Assembly (NCBI GenBank): GCA_001784115.1
Contig: MFPD01000020.1
Location: 1 to 59,888, forward strand
Origin: Candidatus Levybacteria bacterium RIFCSPLOWO2_02_FULL_37_18
GTDB taxonomy: Bacteria; Patescibacteriota; Microgenomatia; Levybacterales; UBA12049
Reading direction: 5' to 3'
Length of the DNA stretch: 59,888 nt
The position numbers and the translations under genes were made by a program. Positions 52,504 through 59,888 of the stretch are shown piece by piece (position 1 is the stretch's first letter; each line of letters opens with the position of its first letter). The notes under the pieces were generated by a model. It was given only the letters and a program-made list of their open reading frames with translations, did no database searches and had not been told where the DNA came from.

Positions 52504-54060
52504 ATGAATAAAGAGATTAAAGCTTTTAACAGATTTTTTCCTCTTCATAAAGTTTTATTTTTATTAATTTTTACTTTATTTTTTGCGCCTTTGGGATATA
52601 CATTTATACAAAGAATCGGCGCTTTTGGCTGTTCTGATCAATGCGCTAATTTCGTAGCCGCTTATTTCATGCTTAAAGGGAAACAACTTTATTCTCAGGT
52701 ATTCTTTAATCATCAATTGTTAATGCCTTACATTAGTTTTATTCTTCAATATGTTTTCCATCCAGTTTCTATCTATAAACTCGTCCTTCATCATCATATT
52801 TTTATGGTATTACTCGCATTTATTATAAATAGTATATTGATTGTTAGATTCGGTATTGTAGGATTTTGTTTTGCAATTTTTTATGAAGCAACGAAATATT
52901 ATCTGCATGGGAATCTGTTTCTTCCTGAAGCAATTGCGGTCTATCCGTTAATATATATGTTTCTGCTTGCTATAAAGACCTTTAAAGGAGATAAAATAAA
53001 AAGAACCGATGCTCTCATAGCGGCATTGACAACATGGTTTGTAATTTTTCTCAGGGAGCCATATATCCCTTTGTCATTATTGTTATTTTCACGCATAGTT
53101 ATTTATTGTTCGAAAAAAAATAAAATTCTTTCAATATGTATTCTTATTGTGTTATCGGTTGTTTCATTTTTTTCAGTTGATTTTTCCAATTACATTTTTG
53201 ATGTTTTTACGGTAAACAGTCAGTCCATTCAACAGAGAATAAGTTTAGAAAACATCGCTAAATCATTTTTTTATCCAGTCCTTATACTTATAGATGGAAA
53301 AAGGACATTTTTAGGAGAACTACTATTCCTTTTAAATGTTGTTTTTCTTATTTTTTCTTTTATTTTCTTAACCGTTTTTAAGGAAAAAAAATTAATGTCA
53401 TTCATCTTTATCGTACTTGGGTTTTCAGCAATACGGTTTGTTCAGCCTGGTACCATGTATTTTGAGGCATTTCATATTTTGCCTTGGTACGCTTTATTTC
53501 TTGCATCTATTTTTTATATGTTTGAAAGGATTTTGGAATTTTTGAAGAAAAAGAGATTATTCTGTAGTGTAGTAGTATATTTTGTTCTTATATTTCTTTA
53601 TATAGTTTTTTCCCCGCGATCATTTCTTCAGGATTCAATTGATAAGCAAAGGGAATTTACTACCAATTTTGCTTCATACTTCGCATATGGTCAAACAATA
53701 AAAACACTTGCAGAAAAAGAAAGTACAGTTTATCTAGATGTATGGGACGATTTAATATATTGGGAAACTGGTCTTGATTCACCATTTCAGTATTCGTTAT
53801 TTATTCCGGTAATGAAAATAATTCCAAAGTTTGAAAACGCTAGATTAGAGATGTTTAAAAAGACTCCGCCCGATTTTTATTATTCAAGATGTACTGAGAA
53901 AGATAATTATTCTTTTCCGCCCTTAAATATCCAAAATTCGTATCTGCAACTCCTTAAAAATGGAGAAAATAGTTGTTTATTTATCAAGAAATTTATTCTC
54001 GACAAGGTCACAAAACAGCAAATTGTAAAAATAGCACAATTTGGGTTCTCAACCCCATAA
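52504..54060 (+). CDS. Polytopic membrane protein, GT-C-like, unassigned
   Basis: This 518-residue integral membrane protein starts at ATG 52504, one base after the previous stop. The first outer loop has GCSDQCANFVAAYFMLKGKQ (43-62), with an Asp flanked by two Cys and an x-Q string in place of a DE pair. NHQLLMPYISFILQ follows. Later parts include FLREPYIPLSLLLF. About ten hydrophobic segments are seen, and the C-terminal tail has a CTEKDNYSFPP segment. It resembles GT-C enzymes in plan but no named family is certain. It ends the second transcription unit. Confidence 0.65.
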   Translation: MNKEIKAFNRFFPLHKVLFLLIFTLFFAPLGYTFIQRIGAFGCSDQCANFVAAYFMLKGKQLYSQVFFNHQLLMPYISFILQYVFHPVSIYKLVLHHHIFMVLLAFIINSILIVRFGIVGFCFAIFYEATKYYLHGNLFLPEAIAVYPLIYMFLLAIKTFKGDKIKRTDALIAALTTWFVIFLREPYIPLSLLLFSRIVIYCSKKNKILSICILIVLSVVSFFSVDFSNYIFDVFTVNSQSIQQRISLENIAKSFFYPVLILIDGKRTFLGELLFLLNVVFLIFSFIFLTVFKEKKLMSFIFIVLGFSAIRFVQPGTMYFEAFHILPWYALFLASIFYMFERILEFLKKKRLFCSVVVYFVLIFLYIVFSPRSFLQDSIDKQREFTTNFASYFAYGQTIKTLAEKESTVYLDVWDDLIYWETGLDSPFQYSLFIPVMKIIPKFENARLEMFKKTPPDFYYSRCTEKDNYSFPPLNIQNSYLQLLKNGENSCLFIKKFILDKVTKQQIVKIAQFGFSTP

Positions 54061-54091
54061 AACCAACGTCTCAAAGTAGGTAAAATTTAGG

Positions 54092-54097
54092 TATAAT
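54092..54097 (+). promoter_or_regulatory. -10 box of a predicted leaderless promoter
   Basis: A perfect TATAAT (54092-54097) lies exactly six bases before ATG 54104. No convincing -35 is seen at the standard distance. The 43-base gap is one of the largest in the cluster, so this may start a third unit covering 54104-59078. Confidence 0.5.
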
Positions 54098-54103
54098 ATC
54101 ATT

Positions 54104-55168
54104 ATGAATATAGCGATAGATATTTCTCCTTTACATTCAGGTAATTTTCTTCAGCATCGAGTTCGAGGAACAGGGTTCTATATCGAGAACCTCAAAACAT
54201 CTTTAGAAAAATATTTTCCGGAAAATAATTATATCTACTTTATTAAAGGTGATAAGCTACAAAAAAATACTGATGTCATTCACTATACATACTTTGAACC
54301 GTTTTTTTTAACCCTTCCTTTAGAAAAAAAACATAAAAAAATAGTTACGGTACATGATGTAACTCCTCTAGTTTTTCCTATTCATTTTCCTCCGGGAATA
54401 AAAGGAAAAATTAAATGGGAAATACAAAAAAAAGCATTAAAAAACTCAGATATTATAATTACCGATTCATCTTCCTCAAAGCGCGATATTATTAAATATA
54501 CAGGTATAAAAGACGAAAAAATAAAAGTAATTTATTTAGCTGCGAAAGAAAACTTTGTTCCATTGAAAAATAAAAATACAAAACAAGAAATTACTAAAAA
54601 ATACAATATACCATCAGAGTTTATTCTCTATGTTGGAGATATAACATGGAATAAAAATGTTCCGCGCTTAATCGAAGCTGTAAATACAATAGAAATTCCC
54701 TTGGTTATAGTTGGTAAAGCTCTTTCGGATCAAGAGTTAGGAAAAACAGATAGGAAAAATTTATGGAATCAAGATCTTTTTAAAGTTGAGCAACTAATTA
54801 AACAAAATAAAGAAATTTTTAGACTTGGATTTGTTCCGGAAGAAGATCTCATTAAGTTATATAATAGCGCAAGGGTGTTTCTTATGCCATCTTTGTACGA
54901 GGGCTTTGGTCTTCCTGTTCTTGAAGCTATGAGCTGCGGCTGTCCGGTTATAACCTCTAAGGATGGATCTTTAGAAGAAGTTGGAGGCGAGGCTGTATTT
55001 TATGTTGACGCGCATAACACAAACAGTATTGCTTCCGGAGTAAAAGAAGTATTTATAGATTCAAAAAAACAAATTGAATTAAAGAAAAAAGGATTAGTAC
55101 AGGCAAAAAAATTTTCATGGAAAAAAACTGCTGAGGAAACAATAAAAGTTTATGAAGGAACGAATTAA
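54104..55168 (+). CDS. GT4 glycosyltransferase (WbaZ/mannosyltransferase-like)
   Basis: This cytoplasmic GT-B enzyme of 354 residues begins IAIDISPLHSGNFLQHRVRG (3-22) with the RGTGFY loop for acceptor/donor contacts. VHDVTPLVFP and ITDSSSSKRDI are in the first half. LYVGDITWNKNVPRLIEAVN opens the second half, and the EX7E motif is in YEGFGLPVLEAMSCGCPV. This organisation is typical of mannosyl/rhamnosyl transferases of O-antigen clusters. It overlaps the flippase by 17 bases. Confidence 0.86.
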   Translation: MNIAIDISPLHSGNFLQHRVRGTGFYIENLKTSLEKYFPENNYIYFIKGDKLQKNTDVIHYTYFEPFFLTLPLEKKHKKIVTVHDVTPLVFPIHFPPGIKGKIKWEIQKKALKNSDIIITDSSSSKRDIIKYTGIKDEKIKVIYLAAKENFVPLKNKNTKQEITKKYNIPSEFILYVGDITWNKNVPRLIEAVNTIEIPLVIVGKALSDQELGKTDRKNLWNQDLFKVEQLIKQNKEIFRLGFVPEEDLIKLYNSARVFLMPSLYEGFGLPVLEAMSCGCPVITSKDGSLEEVGGEAVFYVDAHNTNSIASGVKEVFIDSKKQIELKKKGLVQAKKFSWKKTAEETIKVYEGTN

Positions 55169-56411
55169 ACGAGTAGCACAGAATCCACTTATCTTAGGAA
55201 GTGCTGTTATATTTTTTGGTACTCTTTTTGCTAACTTTTTAAATTTCTTGTTTAATTTTTACATGACAAGAAATATGACCGTTTCCGATTATGGAATTCT
55301 ATCAAGTCTTGTTTCAGTTATAATGCTTTCTGCATTAACGTCTGATTCTTTTGCTCCAACAATCGTGCATTTTTCCGGCGGTTTTTTTGCGCGGAAAGAA
55401 ACCGAAAAAGTGATTGGCCTATTCCATGAACTGAATAGATATTTTCTTGCTTTAGGGATATTAATTCTCGCGCTGTTTTTAGTTTTTGGTAAATATATTG
55501 GTATTTTTTTTAAAATAGAAGATCAATTTCTAGTAATTTTAGTTGGAATAATAGTATTCATTAATCTTTTAGGAACTGTTAATAGAGGAATTTTGCAAGC
55601 CAAATTGTCCTTTAGATATATTTCTTTTATATATATATGTTCTTCGTTTGTTAAGCTTGTTATTGGTATTTCTTTAGTAATTCTCGGTTTTAGGGTTAAA
55701 GGTCCTTTGTGGGCATTTATTATATCTTTTTCTGTTGCATATTTTTTAACTTTTTTTCCATTAAAATTTTTACTAAAGAGAGAAGGTAAAACATCAGGGG
55801 TACGTATCGGAGAGATAGTATCCTATGCAGCTCCAGCTACTCTGTCGCTTGTTGGACTTACTTCTTTTATCTCAACTGACATTTTGCTCGTAAAACACTT
55901 TTTTTCGAGTGATGATGCAGGGATTTACGCGGGAATATCACTTTTAGGAAGAATAATTTACTTTTTCACAGCTCCGATAACAATGGTATTATTTCCTCTT
56001 ATTGTACAAAGGAATACCCGAGGAGAAAAGTACATTCATTTGCTAAAATTAGGAGGATTATTAGTTTTTTTATGTTCGTTTGCAATTACAATCAGTTACT
56101 ATCTCTTCCCTGATTTTTTTATAAAAATTATATTAAAAAGAGAGGAATATTTAATAGGCATACCCTTCTTAGGACTTTTTGGAATTTTTATGATTATATA
56201 TTCATTACTGTTTTTAATAACAAATTTTTATTTGTCAATTAAGAAGACAAAAGTATTTCTAGTAATACTTTTTTTTGCTTTTTTACAAGGTATTTTAATA
56301 TGGTTTTACCATGAGACTTTTCAAAATATCGTCTTAATTTCAATATTTTCATGCCTTATTCCATTGTCACTTTTTATTTTACACCTTGCGTTTTATGGAA
56401 AAAATAAATAA
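55152..56411 (+). CDS. Polysaccharide flippase (MOP superfamily)
   Basis: This polytopic protein of 419 residues has about twelve hydrophobic segments and would export lipid-linked glycans. NFYMTRNMTVSDYGILSSLV near 35-54, then GILQAKLSFRYISFIYI and IVSYAAPATLSLVGLTSF are typical of polysaccharide biosynthesis flippases. It is distinct from the WzxC-like protein at 23024, so the cluster may export two lipid-linked products. It is flanked by a GT4 and GT2 with 17-base overlaps on both sides. Confidence 0.84.
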   Translation: MKERIKRVAQNPLILGSAVIFFGTLFANFLNFLFNFYMTRNMTVSDYGILSSLVSVIMLSALTSDSFAPTIVHFSGGFFARKETEKVIGLFHELNRYFLALGILILALFLVFGKYIGIFFKIEDQFLVILVGIIVFINLLGTVNRGILQAKLSFRYISFIYICSSFVKLVIGISLVILGFRVKGPLWAFIISFSVAYFLTFFPLKFLLKREGKTSGVRIGEIVSYAAPATLSLVGLTSFISTDILLVKHFFSSDDAGIYAGISLLGRIIYFFTAPITMVLFPLIVQRNTRGEKYIHLLKLGGLLVFLCSFAITISYYLFPDFFIKIILKREEYLIGIPFLGLFGIFMIIYSLLFLITNFYLSIKKTKVFLVILFFAFLQGILIWFYHETFQNIVLISIFSCLIPLSLFILHLAFYGKNK

Positions 56412-57207
56412 TAAAACTCAACATCTTGTTTCCCTAATAATTCCTGCATACAGACAAGAGAAAACAATAATAGAGGACATAATTCGTATAAAAGATGTCT
56501 TAGAACAACTTAGATATGACTATGAAATGATAGTTGTTGTAGACGGAAAAGTAGATAATACTTTGCAAAATGCAAAGAAGGTCACATCTCCTAAAATTAG
56601 AGTAACCGGTTACGAACACAATCATGGAAAGGGATTTGCAATTCGATACGGAATGATGCATTCAAAAGGAGATATTGTTGGCTTCATAGATTCGGGAATG
56701 GATCTTAATCCCAACGGTTTATCTATGCTTTTAGAACATTTTGAATGGTACAATGCCGACATCATAATTGGCAGTAAAAGACATCCCGCTTCGAGAGTAA
56801 ATTATCCGTTTAAAAGGCGTTTGATAAGCATGCTTTCCCAGATTTTTATTCGAGTTTTGTTTGGATTAAATGTTCGAGATACCCAGGTTGGCATGAAGTT
56901 TTTTAAAAGAAAGGTTATAGAGGACACATTGCCTCGTCTTCTAGTAAAAAAATTTGCATTCGATATAGAGATTTTAGTAGTGGCATACGGTTTGGGGTAT
57001 AAAAAGATATATGAGGCTCCTATTGAACTAGAGCATATCTTTTCTGAAAGTATTGTTTCCAACAGACTTATTCTGGAGGTTTTAGATACTCTTTGGGATA
57101 CTCTTGCGATATTTTATCGGCTTAAAATTCTTCGTTACTATGATAATAAAAATAAAAGAAGGTGGAGATATGATCCGGAGCTAAAGTTTGAGGTAAACAT
57201 GCCGTAA
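56395..57207 (+). CDS. GT2 glycosyltransferase with altered metal motif
   Basis: This 270-residue cytoplasmic enzyme begins VSLIIPAYRQEKTIIEDI. The nucleotide motif is VVVDGKVDNT rather than the standard DDGSxD, and the metal motif is IDSGMDLNP rather than a simple DxD. GSKRHPASRVNYPFKRR, RDTQVGMKFFKRK and FAFDIEILVV are conserved features of a DPM-like subfamily, so it is probably active. No membrane helix is seen. ATG 56395 is preferred to the TTG at 56386. The next gene starts one base after its stop. Confidence 0.82.
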   Translation: MEKINNKTQHLVSLIIPAYRQEKTIIEDIIRIKDVLEQLRYDYEMIVVVDGKVDNTLQNAKKVTSPKIRVTGYEHNHGKGFAIRYGMMHSKGDIVGFIDSGMDLNPNGLSMLLEHFEWYNADIIIGSKRHPASRVNYPFKRRLISMLSQIFIRVLFGLNVRDTQVGMKFFKRKVIEDTLPRLLVKKFAFDIEILVVAYGLGYKKIYEAPIELEHIFSESIVSNRLILEVLDTLWDTLAIFYRLKILRYYDNKNKRRWRYDPELKFEVNMP

Positions 57208-57208
57208 G

Positions 57209-58306
57209 ATGAAAATCTTAATACTAAACTGGCGGGATATAAAACATCCACTGGCAGGGGGCGCAGAAATTTCTACGCATGAACATGCTAAGGGATGGGT
57301 AAAAGCTGGACATGAAGTTTTTCAATTTTCATCCTCCTTTCCAAATGCAAAAAAAGAGGAGGTAATAGATTCAATAAGAATAATTAGAAGAGGAAATCAT
57401 TACACGGTACACCTCTATGCATTTTTTTATTTTTTAAGGTATTTAAGAAAACGAATAGATTTAATTATTGATGAGTTTCATTTTATTCCTTTTTTTACTC
57501 CGCTTTATACAAAATCTAAAAAATTAGCATTCATTCATGAAACCGCAGAGGAGATTTGGCTGAGGCATAGATTATTCCCTATAAATATTATAGGATATTT
57601 TATTGAGCCCCTGTTTTTCAAACTGTATAGGAATATTCCATTTATGACCGTTTCAAATTCAACAAAAAATGATCTTGTCCGATTTGGAATAAACAAAAAT
57701 AATATTACTATAATTAATAATGGAGTAAATATTGTTAAGCGTAGGTCAGAAAAAGAAAAAACAGCAACGATAATTTGTCTTAACAAATTGTCAAACGATA
57801 AAGGAAGTGAAGACGCAATTTACGCATTCCATGAAGTCTTGAAATATGAGAGAAATACTCATCTTTGGATGGTTGGAAAAGAAGATGAGAAAGGATACAA
57901 AGAAAAGCTCAAGCAAATAGCAAAGAATTTAGGGATAGAAAATAAAATATTTTTCTTTGGCTTTGTATCCGAAGAAAAAAAGTTCAATTTGCTCGGGAAG
58001 GCTTGGATTTTAATACACCCATCAATAAAAGAAGGATGGGGATTAAATGTCATAGAAGCTGCCAGTTGTGGAACTCCGACTGTTGCTTATGATACATCGG
58101 GTCTTCGAGATGCAATAGTTGACGGACAGACCGGTTTGCTCGTAAAGAAAAGAAATCCTATAGAATTAGGAAGGAGCATATATTCGCTTTTGAACAATCA
58201 ACAGTTTTATAATATTTTGAGTAAAAACGCCTTGGCGTGGAGTAAAAAATTTGACTGGAAAAAATCAGCTGAGGAAAGTCTAAAGCTGATTGAAAATATA
58301 ATATAG
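57209..58306 (+). CDS. GT4 glycosyltransferase
   Basis: This GT-B enzyme of 365 residues begins ILILNWRDIKHPLAGGAEIS (3-22), with the GG-AE loop binding the donor nucleotide. FIHETAEEIW, VSNSTKNDLVRFGI and NNGVN follow in the first half. LNKLSNDKGSEDAIYAF begins the donor half, and KEGWGLNVIEAASCGTPTVA holds the EX7E motif. It resembles PimA/WcaI-type mannosyl- or glucosyltransferases. It ends two bases before a methyltransferase gene, which might modify the terminal sugar. Confidence 0.86.
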   Translation: MKILILNWRDIKHPLAGGAEISTHEHAKGWVKAGHEVFQFSSSFPNAKKEEVIDSIRIIRRGNHYTVHLYAFFYFLRYLRKRIDLIIDEFHFIPFFTPLYTKSKKLAFIHETAEEIWLRHRLFPINIIGYFIEPLFFKLYRNIPFMTVSNSTKNDLVRFGINKNNITIINNGVNIVKRRSEKEKTATIICLNKLSNDKGSEDAIYAFHEVLKYERNTHLWMVGKEDEKGYKEKLKQIAKNLGIENKIFFFGFVSEEKKFNLLGKAWILIHPSIKEGWGLNVIEAASCGTPTVAYDTSGLRDAIVDGQTGLLVKKRNPIELGRSIYSLLNNQQFYNILSKNALAWSKKFDWKKSAEESLKLIENII

Positions 58307-58307
58307 T

Positions 58308-59078
58308 ATGAGTATTATTTTTAAGGTTTTAATATTTTGGTATTCATTGACCAGTTTTTTTAAACGTAAAATCTTAGTAAAAAATATTGGCAAAGACGAT
58401 TTGGTATTGGATGTTGGATCCGGTGATAAACCCTTTTGGAGAGCGGATGTGATCGTTGATAAATACCTTCAAGATGATCAGCAAAGACACAGTGGGGCTG
58501 TGGTGAATGACAAGAGAAAAATATTTATAGAAGGAGATGTTGAAAGGCTTCCTTTTAAAGATAAAGTTTTCGATTTTGTATTCTGTTCGCATCTTTTAGA
58601 ACATGTTGAAAATCCCGATATGGCAATTGCGGAGTTAGTCAGAGTAGCAAAAAGAGGATACATAGAGGTTCCGTATGCAATCGTTGATCTTTTAATGCCT
58701 TTTCCGCCTCATTTGTGGTTCTGTTTTTACAAGAAGGACACTCTTATTTTTCATCAGAAAGAAAAAGAAAAGAATATTCTGATTCATGATACGGAGCGTT
58801 TCGGAAAAATATTTTATAATAGTTCTTTGGTTCAATATCTGTTTGCAAAGGACTATAAATCAATTTTTATTACTCTTTACTGGAGAAATAACTTAAAGTA
58901 TTCCGTTACAAGAGTAAAGAATCCATACAGGTATATATATAAAGAAGAGTTACATGAAAAAACACTTTTTATAAAGATAAGCTTTGTCTTATACAAAATT
59001 TTCTACTTTTTCATAACAGGATTACTTTATAAAAAGAAGAAAATAGATATAGATAAACTTTTACTGATAAAGGAATAA
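58308..59078 (+). CDS. Class I SAM-dependent methyltransferase
   Basis: This 256-residue cytoplasmic protein has motif I LVLDVGSGDKPFWRADVIVD near 28-47, with the E/D-x-G-x-G SAM-binding loop. FIEGDVERLPF near 70-80 is motif II-like, and FDFVFCSHLLEHVENPDMAI is the post-I/IV signature of the Methyltransf_11 group. A hydrophobic C-terminal segment (FVLYKIFYFFITGLL) may associate with the membrane. It is the last gene of the plus-strand cluster; a terminal methylation that caps a glycan chain is plausible but unproven. Confidence 0.83.
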   Translation: MSIIFKVLIFWYSLTSFFKRKILVKNIGKDDLVLDVGSGDKPFWRADVIVDKYLQDDQQRHSGAVVNDKRKIFIEGDVERLPFKDKVFDFVFCSHLLEHVENPDMAIAELVRVAKRGYIEVPYAIVDLLMPFPPHLWFCFYKKDTLIFHQKEKEKNILIHDTERFGKIFYNSSLVQYLFAKDYKSIFITLYWRNNLKYSVTRVKNPYRYIYKEELHEKTLFIKISFVLYKIFYFFITGLLYKKKKIDIDKLLLIKE

Positions 59079-59092
59079 AGCAACATGCTGTT

Positions 59093-59888
59093 TTAAGGTT
59101 GTTGTGCATGCGGAAGGTGATATACGTTTAGAGATTGTATTTTATTGGGACATGAGTTTTCCGGATCTACAATAACATGGATATACCGTGCATACTCTGC
59201 AGCAAATGGATATGTTATGGTGTTGCCAGCTGGTTGCCTTTCCAGAGTGGGAATTGGTAAGTCTTCCGGAAGAACGTGAGGAGTTTTATACCAGCTATTT
59301 CCTCTGATTGAAATATTGAAATAAATTTGATTTGCTTGCTTGCAATTAATTTGGGAAAAACTCCATTTAATTTTTGATATATAAAGCGGCTTTTTTAAAT
59401 CGATGAGTATTCCACGGTCAGTCTGTTTGTAACTTGCATTATGAGCTATTTCCTCTGTCGTAAACCCTTTTTTTGTGCGAGAGAGATCGTTTTTCCAAAT
59501 ATTAAGAATACTTGCTTCATCAACTTTTATCTGGTATAAGGGTTGCAAATAATGATTATAGTATCTACTACTGTAGTATGATCTATTTGCTGCATTTCCA
59601 TAATCTAGGCCGATTACGTACTCTCCTTTCCTTACATATCCGCTCCGCAAATTGTTGCCGTATTTTAGATCGCTTCTTACAAACAATTTTGGCAAGTTGG
59701 GCATAAGCTCTTGTGCAAGAACCAATGTAGATTCTGGTTCAGCGTTTTGGTTTACCCAAACCGCTGCCTGTCGATACGCATTTCCAAAACTATTTCCCCA
59801 GTAAGGCAAATTCCTCTCTTTTGCTCCCCTTAGACCACCAATAAGAGGATTGAAGTATACGTTTTCATTGGGATGAATTGAGATGAGC
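59093..59888 (-). CDS. Partial GT-C-type membrane protein (C-terminal soluble domain)
   Basis: The gene is open to the window edge on the minus strand and its start lies outside. The visible 264 residues read HPNENVYFNPLIGGLRGA followed by PYWGNSFGNAYRQAAVWVNQ, a motif block common at the membrane-to-outer-domain junction of ArnT-like proteins. A long soluble domain with YPFAAEYARYIHVIVDPENS then ends HLPHAQQP. No membrane helix is in the visible part. Base use looks less AT-rich than the cluster next to it, and the orientation is opposite, so it may belong to a separate unit. It ends 14 bases from the methyltransferase stop. Confidence 0.7.
   Translation of the reverse strand, partial: LISIHPNENVYFNPLIGGLRGAKERNLPYWGNSFGNAYRQAAVWVNQNAEPESTLVLAQELMPNLPKLFVRSDLKYGNNLRSGYVRKGEYVIGLDYGNAANRSYYSSRYYNHYLQPLYQIKVDEASILNIWKNDLSRTKKGFTTEEIAHNASYKQTDRGILIDLKKPLYISKIKWSFSQINCKQANQIYFNISIRGNSWYKTPHVLPEDLPIPTLERQPAGNTITYPFAAEYARYIHVIVDPENSCPNKIQSLNVYHLPHAQQP

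Noticed and set aside
1-59888. CRISPR array, prophage, IS element or TGA recoding
   Set aside because: No regularly spaced direct repeats, transposase, integrase or phage structural genes were seen, and TGA terminates many genes at expected ends.

Overview
The window is AT-rich DNA from a bacterium that uses the standard bacterial code: TGA ends many genes, so this is not a TGA-recoding lineage. The gene content suggests the Patescibacteria/CPR, most likely a Microgenomates-type genome. It has expanded YfhO, PTPS-related, DUF2079 and ArnT/PMT-like membrane proteins, weak or absent Shine-Dalgarno sites, several leaderless starts and short dispersed inverted repeats. The taxonomic call is an inference from gene families and has not been tested by phylogeny.

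The left 6.7 kb is mixed housekeeping and regulatory DNA. It holds a complete Lon protease behind a CIRCE-like operator, a YhhQ-type queuosine-precursor transporter, a RibD-C/DHFR-like reductase, a possible structured RNA, a self-inhibited Fic protein with an elaborate leader on the minus strand, an unrecognised 309-residue protein, and a tRNA-Glu(CUC). Two different dispersed inverted repeats lie in this part.

From 6792 to 59078 every gene is on the plus strand, and almost all overlap or are separated by fewer than 60 bases. About 52 kb is devoted to glycan assembly: some 23 polytopic GT-C-type or related membrane proteins, ten GT2 and three GT4 cytoplasmic glycosyltransferases, two flippases, one secreted DUF5667-like protein and a terminal methyltransferase. 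The membrane proteins fall into repeated paralogous sets: five ArnT-like enzymes with a shared signature, three PMT-like, three YfhO, four PTPS-related, two MptB-like and two further ArnT-like. GT2 enzymes resembling polyprenyl-phosphate mannose/glucose synthases (6792, 9994, 22288, 36233) probably load the lipid carrier. The flippases (23024, 55152) export lipid-linked material, and the GT-C proteins would add sugars on the outer face. No sugar-nucleotide synthesis genes, polymerase or recognised ligase are present, so precursors and final attachment must be encoded elsewhere.

Promoter-like -10 boxes placed exactly 6 bases before the start codons at 6792, 30474 and 54104 suggest that the cluster is transcribed as about three long, leaderless-start units. 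One gene (38567-40534) is broken by three +1 shifts, each at a homopolymer. Another (20592) carries a five-unit 7-base repeat in its coding sequence. Both are candidates for phase variation, although the homopolymer shifts could be sequencing errors. At the right edge a convergent gene of different style enters from outside the window.
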